Assembly (NCBI RefSeq): GCF_016065055.1
Contig: NZ_CP065856.1
Location: forward strand, 2,913,836-2,977,835
Length of the DNA: 64,000 nucleotides
Source of the DNA: Halosimplex litoreum
GTDB taxonomy: Archaea > Halobacteriota > Halobacteria > Halobacteriales > Haloarculaceae
Direction: 5' to 3'
In this document: positions 1-7,823 of the stretch, piece after piece
Layout: each line of letters starts with the position of its first letter
Numbering within the stretch: position 1 is the first letter of the stretch
The notes under the pieces: generated by a model
Database searches by the model: none
Told to the model about the DNA's origin: nothing
What the model saw: the letters and a program-made list of their open reading frames with translations, nothing else
Position numbers and translations under genes: made by a program

Positions 1-1
1 G

Positions 2-619
2 AAGACGCTCACGGACGCGGGCTACCTCGTCAAGGACGGGCGGGAATTCCGCGTGAGCGTCCGCTTTCTCAACCTCGGGGGCCGGGCACGCGCGCAATCG
101 CAGCTGTTCAAGATCGCCGAAGGAGAAGTCCGCGAGCTGGCGAGCGACACCGGCGAGCACGCGAATCTGATGGTCGAGGAGAACGGCCGGGGGGTCTTCC
201 TCTACAAGGTCAAGGGCTCGCAGTCGGTGTATCTGGACACCTACGAGGGGATGGAGGTCGACCTCCACACGACGGCGATGGGGAAAGCGATCCTCGCGGA
301 GCTGTCGCCGGAGAAGCGCGACGCCGTCGTCGAGGAGCACGGCCTCGAACCGGTGACGACCGAGACGATCACCGACCGTGAGACGCTGGACGCGGAGCTG
401 GCGGCGATCCGCGAGCGCGGCTACGCCGTCGACGACGAGGAACGCGTCGACGGCGTCCGGTGTGTCGCCGCACCCATCACGACCGAAGACAGCGTCGTCG
501 GCGCCGTTAGCGTCTCCGCGCCGAAGAGCCGGATGAACGGCCAGCGCTTCGAGGAGGTGCTCCCTTCGGAGGTGCTCAGCACCGCCAACATCATCGAAGT
601 CAACCTCCAGCACACCTGA
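2..619 (+). CDS. IclR family transcriptional regulator (5' truncated by window edge)
   Basis: The reading frame is open to the first base. The visible protein begins with the end of a winged helix (KTLTDAGYLV, then FRVSVRFLNLGGRAR) and continues into the IclR effector-binding domain (LHTTAMGKAILAELSPEKR, ERGYAVDDEE, CVAAPI, VGAVSVSAP). The GTG at 53 is internal to this fold, so it is not the real start; most of the DNA-binding domain lies upstream of the window. IclR proteins bind small carbon metabolites and control catabolic genes. The next genes encode a sugar-acid dehydratase and an arabinofuranosidase. In Haloferax volcanii the pentose regulator XacR is also an IclR protein, so local control of pentose genes is a reasonable inference. 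Confidence 0.9.
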   Translation, partial: KTLTDAGYLVKDGREFRVSVRFLNLGGRARAQSQLFKIAEGEVRELASDTGEHANLMVEENGRGVFLYKVKGSQSVYLDTYEGMEVDLHTTAMGKAILAELSPEKRDAVVEEHGLEPVTTETITDRETLDAELAAIRERGYAVDDEERVDGVRCVAAPITTEDSVVGAVSVSAPKSRMNGQRFEEVLPSEVLSTANIIEVNLQHT

Positions 620-795
620 GCGACTCGACCGTCGCGTGCGAGGCCGTCGCACGCCCGTCCGAGATCGTCGGAACGCATGGCTACCTGAGAGTCTCACCGC
701 ACTGGTCGGCGGCTACGACGGGGCGGGTCGCCGGTAGCGGTCGACAGAGTCCGTCGTGTCGACGCGTCGGACGTGATGCCAGTTCGATAACAATC

Positions 796-803
796 TTTAT
801 AAC
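796..803 (+). promoter_or_regulatory. TATA box of the sugar-acid dehydratase gene
   Basis: TTTATAAC lies 23-30 nt before the ATG at 826, the usual haloarchaeal arrangement for a leaderless or nearly leaderless transcript. Confidence 0.6.
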
Positions 804-825
804 GACTAACTCACGATGGGGCAGT

Positions 826-1695
826 ATGCGTTACTATCGCAGTGACGACGGCGGCTCCATCTCACTGATCGCAGCGGACGACTCGGCCGCGTACGACCTC
901 TCGGGGACGGAGGCCGAACCGACGTCGTTTCTCGAACTCGCCTCGGCCGCGTCGCTGACCGACGGGACGATCGACGACGTGGCGCGCGGGCTGATCGACG
1001 AGGCACCGGCGGTCGAACTCGAGTCGGTCGAGGACGACCTCGTTCGCCCGATCGACCCCGAGGAGGTCTGGGCGGCCGGTGTCACCTACTCAATCAGCCA
1101 GGAGGCCCGCCAGGAAGAGGGGGGACTCGCCGAGTCCTATCTGGAGGCGTACGAGGGCGACCGCCCGGAAGTGTACTTCAAGGCGACCCCGAGTCGGACC
1201 GTCGGTCCGAACGACCGCGTCGGGATCCGCGGCGACTCCGACTGGGACGCCCCCGAACCGGAGATGACGATCGTCCTCTACGACGAGGAGATCGTCGGGT
1301 TCACGATCGGCAACGACATGTGTAGCCGCTCGATCGAGCGCGAGAACCTGCTCTATCTACCACAGAGCAAGATATACGCCAAGAACTGCGCCATCGGCCC
1401 TTGCATCGCCACCAGCGAGACGGTCGGTGACCCGCTCGACCTGGAAATGCACATGTCGATCGAGCGCGACGGCGAGACGGTCTTCGAGGAGGGGACCTCG
1501 ACCGCCGAGCTGGTCCGGACCTGCGAGGAACTGGTCGACTACTACACCCGCTACAACGAGGTCCCCGAAGCGAGCGTCCTGCTGACGGGCACGTCGATCA
1601 TGGTCCCGGACGACGTGTCTCTCGAGGAAGACGACGTGATCCACATCGAGATCGAGGACATCGGCGTCCTCACCAACACCGTCGAACAGCTGTAA
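826..1695 (+). CDS. Fumarylacetoacetate hydrolase family protein, probable 2-keto-3-deoxy-pentonate dehydratase
   Basis: 289 aa, cytoplasmic. An N-terminal region starting MRYYRSDDGG is followed by an FAH-fold catalytic domain: WAAGVTYSISQEAR near residue 85, PEVYFKATPSRTVGPND near 108, and metal-ligand acidic residues in the PEPEMTIVLYDEEIVGFTIGNDMCSR region around 145-166. This N-terminal pattern and length match the archaeal 2-keto-3-deoxy-pentonate dehydratases (Sulfolobus KdaD, Haloferax KDPD), which make alpha-ketoglutarate semialdehyde, rather than true fumarylacetoacetases. The neighbouring GH51 arabinofuranosidase and IclR regulator support a role in arabinose or xylose oxidation. 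The substrate is inferred; another acylpyruvate-type substrate cannot be excluded. Confidence 0.75.
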   Translation: MRYYRSDDGGSISLIAADDSAAYDLSGTEAEPTSFLELASAASLTDGTIDDVARGLIDEAPAVELESVEDDLVRPIDPEEVWAAGVTYSISQEARQEEGGLAESYLEAYEGDRPEVYFKATPSRTVGPNDRVGIRGDSDWDAPEPEMTIVLYDEEIVGFTIGNDMCSRSIERENLLYLPQSKIYAKNCAIGPCIATSETVGDPLDLEMHMSIERDGETVFEEGTSTAELVRTCEELVDYYTRYNEVPEASVLLTGTSIMVPDDVSLEEDDVIHIEIEDIGVLTNTVEQL

Positions 1696-1831
1696 GCGGC
1701 CGGCCCGGGTTCGCCCCTCGCTCGGCAGACACACGACGGCCGTGGGAAGCCCCTGGCTCTGACGGAGCCGTTCGACCCGAGGAGAGGTGCGTCGTCGCCG
1801 GGGCCGTCGGATCGGGTCGACCGACCGATCG

Positions 1832-1840
1832 TTTTATCAT
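1832..1840 (+). promoter_or_regulatory. TATA box of the GH51 gene
   Basis: TTTTATCAT lies 27-35 nt before the ATG at 1867, so the gene probably has its own promoter although it follows the dehydratase gene in the same direction. Confidence 0.55.
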
Positions 1841-1866
1841 ACCGCTATCGAATAGGGTTCGATCGT

Positions 1867-3363
1867 ATGCCAAACGCCCACGTTACGGTCCACACAGAGG
1901 CCGGTATCGACCGCATCGAACCCGAACTCCACGGACACTTCGCCGAACACCTCGGCCGGTGTATCTACGACGGTATCTACACGGACGACTCCGTCGAGGC
2001 CGAGGGCTTCCGCGAGGACGTGGTGGCCCTGCTCGACGACCTGGAGATGCCGGTCTTGCGCTGGCCCGGCGGCTGTTTCGCCGACGACTACCAGTGGGAA
2101 GACGGGGTCGGCCCCGCCGAGGACCGCCCGCGCCGCCGGAACCTCTTCTGGGGCCAGGGCCGCGAGATGATCCCCGAGGAGTCGAATCGCTTCGGGACCG
2201 ACGAGTTTCTGGGGCTCTGTGAGCGCGTCGGCGCCGAACCGTACCTGGCCGTGAACGTCGGCTCCGGTGACCCACAGGAGGCCACCGACTGGGTCGAGTA
2301 CTGCAACTACGACGGCGATACCGAACTCGCCGACCGCCGGCGCGCCAACGGCCACGAGGACCCATACGGCGTGCGTTACTGGGGTATCGGCAACGAGAAC
2401 TGGGGGTGTGGCGGCAACATGGGGCCCGAACAGTACGCCGGCGAATATCGTCAGTTCGCCACGTATATCGGCTCGATGGACGGTCAGATGCTCGACGACG
2501 ACCTCGAACTCATCGGCTGTGGCTTCTCGAACCACGAGTGGAACCGCCGATTCATGGAGGACATGACCGACGGTATCTGGCTGTCGGACATGCAGATGGA
2601 CCACCTGACGCTGCATCACTACTACGGCCGGACGATGTCGATCCTCGACGGCGACGCCGACGACTACGACGAGTTCCTCGCGGGCGCACTCGCGCTCGAC
2701 GACCACGTCGAACGCATCGCCGGGACCATCGAGGCGACCGCCTCGACCCGAAACGTGGGTGTCATCGTCGACGAGTGGGGTGCCTGGCACACGGAGGCCG
2801 ACCCCGCGACCGGCCTCGAACAGCCTGGCACCGTCCTCGACGCGCTGTCGGCCGCCGCGGTGCTCGACATCTTCAACGACCACGCCGACGTGATGACGAT
2901 GTCCAACATCGCCCAGACCGTCAACGTCCTCCAGTGTCTCGTCGAGACCGACGGCGACGACGCGTTCAAGCGGCCGACCTACCGCGTCTACGACCTCTAC
3001 GCCCCGCACAAGGGCAACGAGGCAGTCACCACCTCGATCGAGACGCCGACCCGCGAGGTCGACGACGAGGAGCTGCCGCTGGTCGGCGCTTCCGCCTCGG
3101 TCGCCGACGACGGCGAAGTGTACGTCACCGCGACCAACCTCGACACCCGCGCGGCCCACACCGTCGAGTTCACCGTCGAGGACGCGACCGGCGACGACGT
3201 CGACGCCGCCGTCCTCTTCGAGGGTCAGGAGCCGGATCTGGTCGTCGACGCCGACAACGCCGGCGAGTTCGCCGCCGCCGACCTCGACGTGAGCGTCGAC
3301 GGCGACGGGACCGTTACCGCCGAACTCGAACCGGCGACCGTCGCAGCGATGTCCGTCGACTGA
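1867..3363 (+). CDS. Alpha-L-arabinofuranosidase, glycoside hydrolase family 51
   Basis: 498 aa. Releases terminal L-arabinofuranose from arabino-oligosaccharides. The sequence shows the GH51 start (ELHGHFAEHLGRCIYDGIY), LRWPGGCFADDYQWEDG near residue 65, the acid/base glutamate in YWGIGNENWG (E177) and the nucleophile in VIVDEWGAW (E303). The last ~140 residues form the usual C-terminal beta-sandwich. There is no signal peptide, so it should act inside the cell on imported oligosaccharides, as many GH51 enzymes do. It lies in a cluster with a sugar-acid dehydratase, an aldo/keto reductase and an SDR, which together look like a pentose-use locus. Confidence 0.93.
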   Translation: MPNAHVTVHTEAGIDRIEPELHGHFAEHLGRCIYDGIYTDDSVEAEGFREDVVALLDDLEMPVLRWPGGCFADDYQWEDGVGPAEDRPRRRNLFWGQGREMIPEESNRFGTDEFLGLCERVGAEPYLAVNVGSGDPQEATDWVEYCNYDGDTELADRRRANGHEDPYGVRYWGIGNENWGCGGNMGPEQYAGEYRQFATYIGSMDGQMLDDDLELIGCGFSNHEWNRRFMEDMTDGIWLSDMQMDHLTLHHYYGRTMSILDGDADDYDEFLAGALALDDHVERIAGTIEATASTRNVGVIVDEWGAWHTEADPATGLEQPGTVLDALSAAAVLDIFNDHADVMTMSNIAQTVNVLQCLVETDGDDAFKRPTYRVYDLYAPHKGNEAVTTSIETPTREVDDEELPLVGASASVADDGEVYVTATNLDTRAAHTVEFTVEDATGDDVDAAVLFEGQEPDLVVDADNAGEFAAADLDVSVDGDGTVTAELEPATVAAMSVD

Positions 3364-3620
3364 CGCACCGATCCCCCGATCCCGGCGCAGTCGCCCCCGG
3401 ACGCGGTCCGTCGACGACCGCCACAGGCCAACCGTCCAGTTCCAGCTCACACGAGAGCGAGCGACGAACAGGCCCACGCGCCAGTCCGTGAGCAGGGTGC
3501 TGCGCGCGGCACTCCGTCCACGGGATGTACCTTACGACGGCGAAGGAGACACACGCGAGCCCGGTGTGACGCGAGTCTGGCACCGCGCCGGCGACGCCCG
3601 AGATCACCGGTTTCCGAGCG

Positions 3621-3628
3621 TTTATCAG
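3621..3628 (+). promoter_or_regulatory. TATA-like box of the aldo/keto reductase gene
   Basis: TTTATCAG is 22-29 nt before the ATG at 3650 and supports that start over an in-frame ATG at 3488. The preceding 286 nt (3364-3649) show no gene. Confidence 0.5.
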
Positions 3629-3649
3629 CTCGGCGGCGGCAGTGGCTGT

Positions 3650-4606
3650 ATGGATGCGGTCCCACTCGGTACGACCGGCGAGCGGGTCAGCCCGCTCTGT
3701 CTCGGTACGATGTACTTCGGCAGCGAGACCGACCCCGAGACCTCACGAGCGATCCTCGACCGATACTACGAGGCCGGCGGACGATTCCTCGATACGGCGA
3801 ACATCTACGCGACGTGGGTCGACGGCTACGGCGAGCCGGAGAGCGAGCCGTTCCTCGGCGACTGGATGGCCCGACGAAGCAACCGCGAGGAGCTGTTCCT
3901 GGCGACGAAGGTCGGATTCGAGTACGGCGACGTCCCCCAGTCGCTCGACCCCGACCTGATCGAGCGGGAAGTCGAGAAGAGCCTCGACCGTCTCGGGACC
4001 GACTACGTGGACCTGCTGTACGCCCACGTCGACGACAGGGACACCCCGCTCGCGGAGACGATGGCGGCGTTCGACCGCCTCGTCGAGTCGGGCACAGTCC
4101 GTCATATCGGCGCCAGCAACTACTACGGTTGGCGGCTCGCGCGCGCCAACACGATCGCCGAGGAGCGAGGTCTCACACCGTTTAGCTGCACCCAGCCGCG
4201 CTTCTCGTATCTCGTCCCCCACCGATACTCGGACTTCGATCGCCAGCGGCCGGCGACGGACGAACTCGTCAGCTACTGCGACGACGAGGGGCTGACGATG
4301 CTCCCGTACTCTCCGTTACTTCAGGGCTGTTACGGCCGCGACGACCGCCGCATCCCCGAGCGGTACGTCACAACGGAGAACCGCCTGAAGATGGACGCCG
4401 TCGAGGCCATCGCCGACCGCCACGGCGTCTCGGGCAATCAGGTCGTCCTCGCGTGGATGACCCAACGCGACCCGCCGACGGTCCCGGTCGTCGGCTGCAG
4501 CACCGTCGCCCAGCTCGAAGAGAACCTCGGCGCGCTGGACCTCGACCTGGCCGGCCACGAACTGGACCGGGTCGACGGCATCCAGACGCTCGGCGGCCTG
4601 CACTGA
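3650..4606 (+). CDS. Aldo/keto reductase
   Basis: 318 aa from ATG 3650. An in-frame ATG at 3488 would add a 54-residue head with no AKR similarity, and a TATA-like box sits inside that extension, so the shorter start is chosen. The protein begins MDAVPLGTTGERVSPLCLGTMYFG. The AKR tetrad is complete: D48 and Y53 in FLDTANIY, K87 in LATKVGFEYG and H126 in LLYAHVDD. The C-terminal SPLLQGCYGR and VVGCSTVAQLEENL segments match NADP(H)-binding loops. The enzyme reduces or oxidises a sugar or other carbonyl; the exact substrate is unknown. Its place next to pentose genes suggests a sugar substrate. It converges with the SDR gene on the other strand, 21 nt away. Confidence 0.88.
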   Translation: MDAVPLGTTGERVSPLCLGTMYFGSETDPETSRAILDRYYEAGGRFLDTANIYATWVDGYGEPESEPFLGDWMARRSNREELFLATKVGFEYGDVPQSLDPDLIEREVEKSLDRLGTDYVDLLYAHVDDRDTPLAETMAAFDRLVESGTVRHIGASNYYGWRLARANTIAEERGLTPFSCTQPRFSYLVPHRYSDFDRQRPATDELVSYCDDEGLTMLPYSPLLQGCYGRDDRRIPERYVTTENRLKMDAVEAIADRHGVSGNQVVLAWMTQRDPPTVPVVGCSTVAQLEENLGALDLDLAGHELDRVDGIQTLGGLH

Positions 4607-4627
4607 ACCGCCGGCGCCGACGCCCGC

Positions 4628-5515
4628 TCAGACGAACTCGGGACCGTCGACCGACTCCGATTCCGCCGTCTTCCAGGAGTGCGTCGCTTCCCAGCCGAGC
4701 GTCGACTCCGCCTTGGCCGTCGAGTAGGCCGACTCCTCGCCGGTGAGGTCGCAGTCGTCTGGGAGGCCGCCGTAGCCCGCCTCGACCGCCGTCGCCGTGT
4801 CGACGCCGAGGAAGTTGTCCCCGGCGAAGGCGTTGAACACCTCGTGGCCCTCGAAGTCCGTCTCGAGCGCTGCCCTCACGAGCGAGACGACGTCGCGGAT
4901 GTCGACGTACGACCAGAAGTTGCCGAAGCGGCCGGCGCTCTCGAGGTCGAACGCCTCACGGATCGGCGTGATCTCGTATCGACCCGGGTACTGGATCCAC
5001 GACGGTCGGATCGAGGCGACCGACACGTCGAACGCGTTGACCACGCGTTCGGCCGCCGCCTCGCCCGCCAGCTTCGAGGTCTCGTACCCGTTCCAGGGAC
5101 GAGGCGGGTGGTCCTCGTCGACCGGGAATCGCTCCGGGAGTTCGGGTTCGGGCCAGTGGGTCCCGTAGACCGTCTCGCTGGAGGCCCAGACGACGTCGGC
5201 GCCAGCGCGTCCCGCCGCCTCGAGGGTGTGGAACGTACTCGTCGCGTTGTTCTCGTAGACGTCCCCGCCTGCGTGGTCCGCTTCGTGGGGAATGTTGCCG
5301 AAGTGCACGACCGCCGTCGGGTCGGCGTCGAGTATCGTCTCCCAGGCTGGCCCCTGTTCGGTGAGGTCGACGGAACGAAAGTCGACGCCGTCCACGTCCA
5401 TCCGTTCCGGGAGCGTCAGGTCGACCGCGACTACCTCGTACTCGTTCCGCAGGTCGTCGACGATCCAGCTCCCAGAGCCTCCGAGCGCACCGGTAACGAC
5501 TACTGTTTCGGGCAT
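4628..5515 (-). CDS. NAD-dependent epimerase/dehydratase, extended SDR (possible sugar dehydrogenase)
   Basis: 295 aa. The Rossmann motif is VVVTGALGGSGSWI (TGxxGxxG) at residues 4-18. The catalytic Tyr-Lys pair is in YETSK (near residue 148) and the preceding serines lie in VVWASSETVYG. These mark the extended SDR family of sugar epimerases and dehydratases. The characterised L-arabinose dehydrogenase of Haloferax volcanii also belongs to the extended SDR family. Given the arabinofuranosidase and pentonate dehydratase nearby, an L-arabinose or other aldose dehydrogenase is the leading hypothesis, but sequence alone does not exclude an epimerase. Transcribed divergently from the uspA-like gene, with a TATA-like element at 5541-5549. 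Confidence 0.82.
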   Translation of the reverse strand: MPETVVVTGALGGSGSWIVDDLRNEYEVVAVDLTLPERMDVDGVDFRSVDLTEQGPAWETILDADPTAVVHFGNIPHEADHAGGDVYENNATSTFHTLEAAGRAGADVVWASSETVYGTHWPEPELPERFPVDEDHPPRPWNGYETSKLAGEAAAERVVNAFDVSVASIRPSWIQYPGRYEITPIREAFDLESAGRFGNFWSYVDIRDVVSLVRAALETDFEGHEVFNAFAGDNFLGVDTATAVEAGYGGLPDDCDLTGEESAYSTAKAESTLGWEATHSWKTAESESVDGPEFV

Positions 5516-5656
5516 AGCCTTCCACTACGTTCGCGCACCTATAACGGTTCCTTTCGACGCGTTCAAACTGGATCCCCATCCGACCGGGAGACGTCGACGC
5601 CGACGACGGATCCCACCCGACTGCTTCTGTGTGATTGTGAAGATCGTACGGCCACG

Positions 5657-6115
5657 ATGGCGATCGAAACACTACTGCTCGCCGTGGGCGAAGAGGACGG
5701 CGGTCGCATCGAGCGTTTCGTCGAAGAGACGACCAAAGTCACCGAGCCGGTCGGAGCGGCCGTTACCGTTCTGCACGTGTTCACCGACGCGGAGCTAGCG
5801 GACGCCGCCGAACGGTTGGACTTCGACACGGACGTCGAAAGCCCCGGCCCGGACGCGGTCGCGCAGCGACTCGCGTCGGTCAGACAGGTCGGGAATGGAT
5901 TCGAAGACGCCGGCGTGGACTACGAAGTCCGCGGTGAAGTCGGAGAGCCCAGCACCTGGATCAACAAAGTCGCCGAAGAGATCGCCGCTGACCGCATCGT
6001 CATCGGCGGTCGAAAGCGGAGTCCGACCGGAAAGGCGGTCTTCGGGTCGACCGCACAGTCCGTGATGCTCGATGCCGCCTCCCCGGTGACGTTCGTCCGC
6101 TCGGACGGAGAGTAG
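5657..6115 (+). CDS. UspA family universal stress protein
   Basis: 152 aa from ATG 5657. The frame is open far upstream, but the family begins at MAIETLLLAVGEEDGG. A single Usp domain ends with the nucleotide-binding signature IGGRKRSPTGKAVFGSTAQ, matching the G-2x-G-9x-G(S/T) pattern of ATP-binding UspA proteins. Such proteins are cytoplasmic and often dimeric, with roles in stress survival that vary between paralogues. It stands alone, divergent from the SDR gene; nothing in the context fixes its role. Confidence 0.88.
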   Translation: MAIETLLLAVGEEDGGRIERFVEETTKVTEPVGAAVTVLHVFTDAELADAAERLDFDTDVESPGPDAVAQRLASVRQVGNGFEDAGVDYEVRGEVGEPSTWINKVAEEIAADRIVIGGRKRSPTGKAVFGSTAQSVMLDAASPVTFVRSDGE

Positions 6116-6690
6116 CGTCTGTCGGCGACAGCTTCGGCCGACGGTCCGTCGAACGTCGCGCCTCCGGACCCCCGAGTCGCGTGTCGACCGGCGACCGAAC
6201 GCGTCGGAGCCACTCCCGAACGGTGACTCCGCCGAAGGCAACGGTATACGTGTGGGTAGGAGTACCGGCAGTGGCAGGCACCACCCGGACCCACTGTCAG
6301 AGCGGCGTTTCGATGATTCACTCCACCTCCGACGCCGGTTCACCCCACATCTACCGGCACCGCTCCACCTACGCCTGCCCACCCACTCTCCCCATTCGAC
6401 TCGTGGCGAGGACCGCGTTCGTCCGACGAGACAGCGACCGGAACAGTCAGATTTAAATTATTTATTAACTTCTGGTAACTCTGCTCGAGATACGGAGTAG
6501 ACCGACGGGAGGGGGCGGTCACGGAGCCAGCGAAGTCCGGTCGGCACTCGGCGCACGTCCGCGGGACCGGTCACACCTGGGTCGCCCGGTCGAGAGCGCG
6601 GTCGGGGCGCGTCGGACCGCTCGGAGTCGACGGTGTCGAACCCGACGGCGCCGACGACGTCGTGGAGCCGCCAGGGGACCTCCGAGCGGA
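6116..6690. other. Gene-poor decayed stretch
   Basis: No convincing gene is seen on either strand. The sequence lacks the regular third-position GC pattern of the neighbouring genes. It contains a very AT-rich patch at 6450-6477 (TTTAAATTATTTATTAAC). With the pseudogene that follows it reads as a worn-out accessory segment. No transposase or integrase remnant was recognised. Confidence 0.5.
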
Positions 6691-7062
6691 ACCGTTCGTC
6701 GGGCGTACGGTCGAGCGGGCCGGCGGCGCTGGTGACACCGAACACCTCGCCCGAGCGGTCGTCCGCCAGCGGCTTCTCGACCAGTAGGTCCAGCCCGGTG
6801 TCGAAGGCCTCCGGCACCGCGGCAACGTGGAGCTCGTTCGGCGTCGAGATGGTCGCCGCGTCTATCCCGACCGCGAACAGCTCGTCAGACCCTCGTACAT
6901 CGTCGCGTCGCAGCGGTCGCGAAACCGCTCTTTCGCCCGTGGGTACAGGTCTACCGCGTGGACCGTGTGCCCCAGCTCCTCCGGAAACTCCGCGTGGGTC
7001 TCCCTGTGTTCGCCGAGCCCGACGAGCCCGATGTCCAGACGGGCGAATCCTCGTCAATAGCT
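6690..7062 (-). pseudogene. Gfo/Idh/MocA family oxidoreductase remnant, frameshifted
   Basis: On the minus strand one frame gives LDIGLVGLGEHRETHAEF with YPRAKERF, the N-terminal NAD-binding part of a Gfo/Idh/MocA oxidoreductase, and then stops shortly after MYEGL near 6890. The next frame continues with DAATISTPNELHVA and the signature LLVEKPLAD. The join needs a frameshift, probably with a small deletion. No start codon is in phase before the first half because a TGA precedes it, and the C-terminal catalytic domain is missing or unrecognisable. It was presumably a sugar or inositol dehydrogenase. Confidence 0.75.
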
Positions 7063-7136
7063 GCCTCTCCGAGCGAACAGACCGACGGGTTCTGGTCACC
7101 GGTCCACCGACCGCGATACTACCCGCTCGAAGAAGT

Positions 7137-7154
7137 AACAATTTTTATATTGTT
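7137..7154. repeat. AT-rich inverted repeat
   Basis: AACAAT-TTTTAT-ATTGTT is a perfect 6-bp inverted repeat around an AT spacer. It lies upstream of the Gfo/Idh/MocA pseudogene (minus) and about 135 nt before the Nudix gene (plus). It also contains a TATA-like sequence, so it may be an old promoter/operator. Confidence 0.4.
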
Positions 7155-7289
7155 CGGACAAATCATTCAATATCGTATGTTTTTTGCGGGTGGCTCGAGG
7201 TCGGTAGCGGCGGTGGGGCGGGCGGACGGTCTGGGTCGGCGATAGGGTCGAGGGAAACGTTGACGGTGGTCCGACGAAATCCCCATGCC

Positions 7290-7736
7290 ATGGGCGAATC
7301 GTATTTCAGGGGACACGTGACCCAGCGGGGGATCGTCTTCGGTCCGGGCGGTGACGTGTTGCTCGTGACGAACGGTCTGCGTCCGTGGACGTTCCCGGGG
7401 GGACGGATCGAGGCGGAGTCGGACCCCGAGGCGGCGCTCCGGCGGACGCTCTACGAGCGGGTGGGCCTCCACACGACCGTCGAGGAGCCGGTCAAGACGG
7501 TGACCGACATCTGGGGCAGCGGCGACGAGCCGGTGTACGCGGTTCTCTATCGCGTCCAGGCCCGCAGCCGCGACGTGGAACTGGGCGAGGAACACGACGA
7601 CTTCTGCTGGTACACCCCCGACGGCGCCGTCGAGGAGATGCACTTCAAGTCGCTCGAATCGGCCGTCGAGCGCGCGGTCGCGAACCACGAGGCCGCCGAG
7701 TGGGCTGCCGAGACCGAGGACGCCGACGGCGAGTGA
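7290..7736 (+). CDS. Nudix hydrolase-like protein with a degenerate Nudix box
   Basis: 148 aa from ATG 7290. The fold pattern is clear: GIVFGPGGDVLLVTNG, then the box region WTFPGGRIEAESDPEAAL followed by RRTLYERVGL. Compared without gaps to a canonical box (GG-IEAGESPEEALRRELREELGL type), the first box Glu is Ser, RE is RT and EE is ER. Most metal-binding glutamates are therefore lost, and normal pyrophosphohydrolase chemistry is doubtful. It lies 87 nt before mutL in the same direction. It may be a binding or regulatory member of the superfamily; this is inference. Confidence 0.8.
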   Translation: MGESYFRGHVTQRGIVFGPGGDVLLVTNGLRPWTFPGGRIEAESDPEAALRRTLYERVGLHTTVEEPVKTVTDIWGSGDEPVYAVLYRVQARSRDVELGEEHDDFCWYTPDGAVEEMHFKSLESAVERAVANHEAAEWAAETEDADGE

Positions 7737-7823
7737 TCGGCCGGGCGGTCGAGTCCGCCCCCCGACTGCGCTCCGGCCCGCGCTCCGGGACTGTTTTGAG
7801 GGGCCCGCCCGGACGGGGTGGTG

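Noticed and set aside
1837-3477. Long open frame on the minus strand opposite the GH51 gene
   Set aside because: High GC content opens antisense frames in haloarchaeal genes; the plus strand carries clear GH51 catalytic motifs.
4679-5656. Upstream extension of the UspA frame
   Set aside because: It runs antisense through the SDR gene; the UspA fold begins at ATG 5657.
6181-6456. Possible small gene or transposase remnant in the gap after uspA
   Set aside because: No transposase motif, no conserved pattern and no promoter in the right place.
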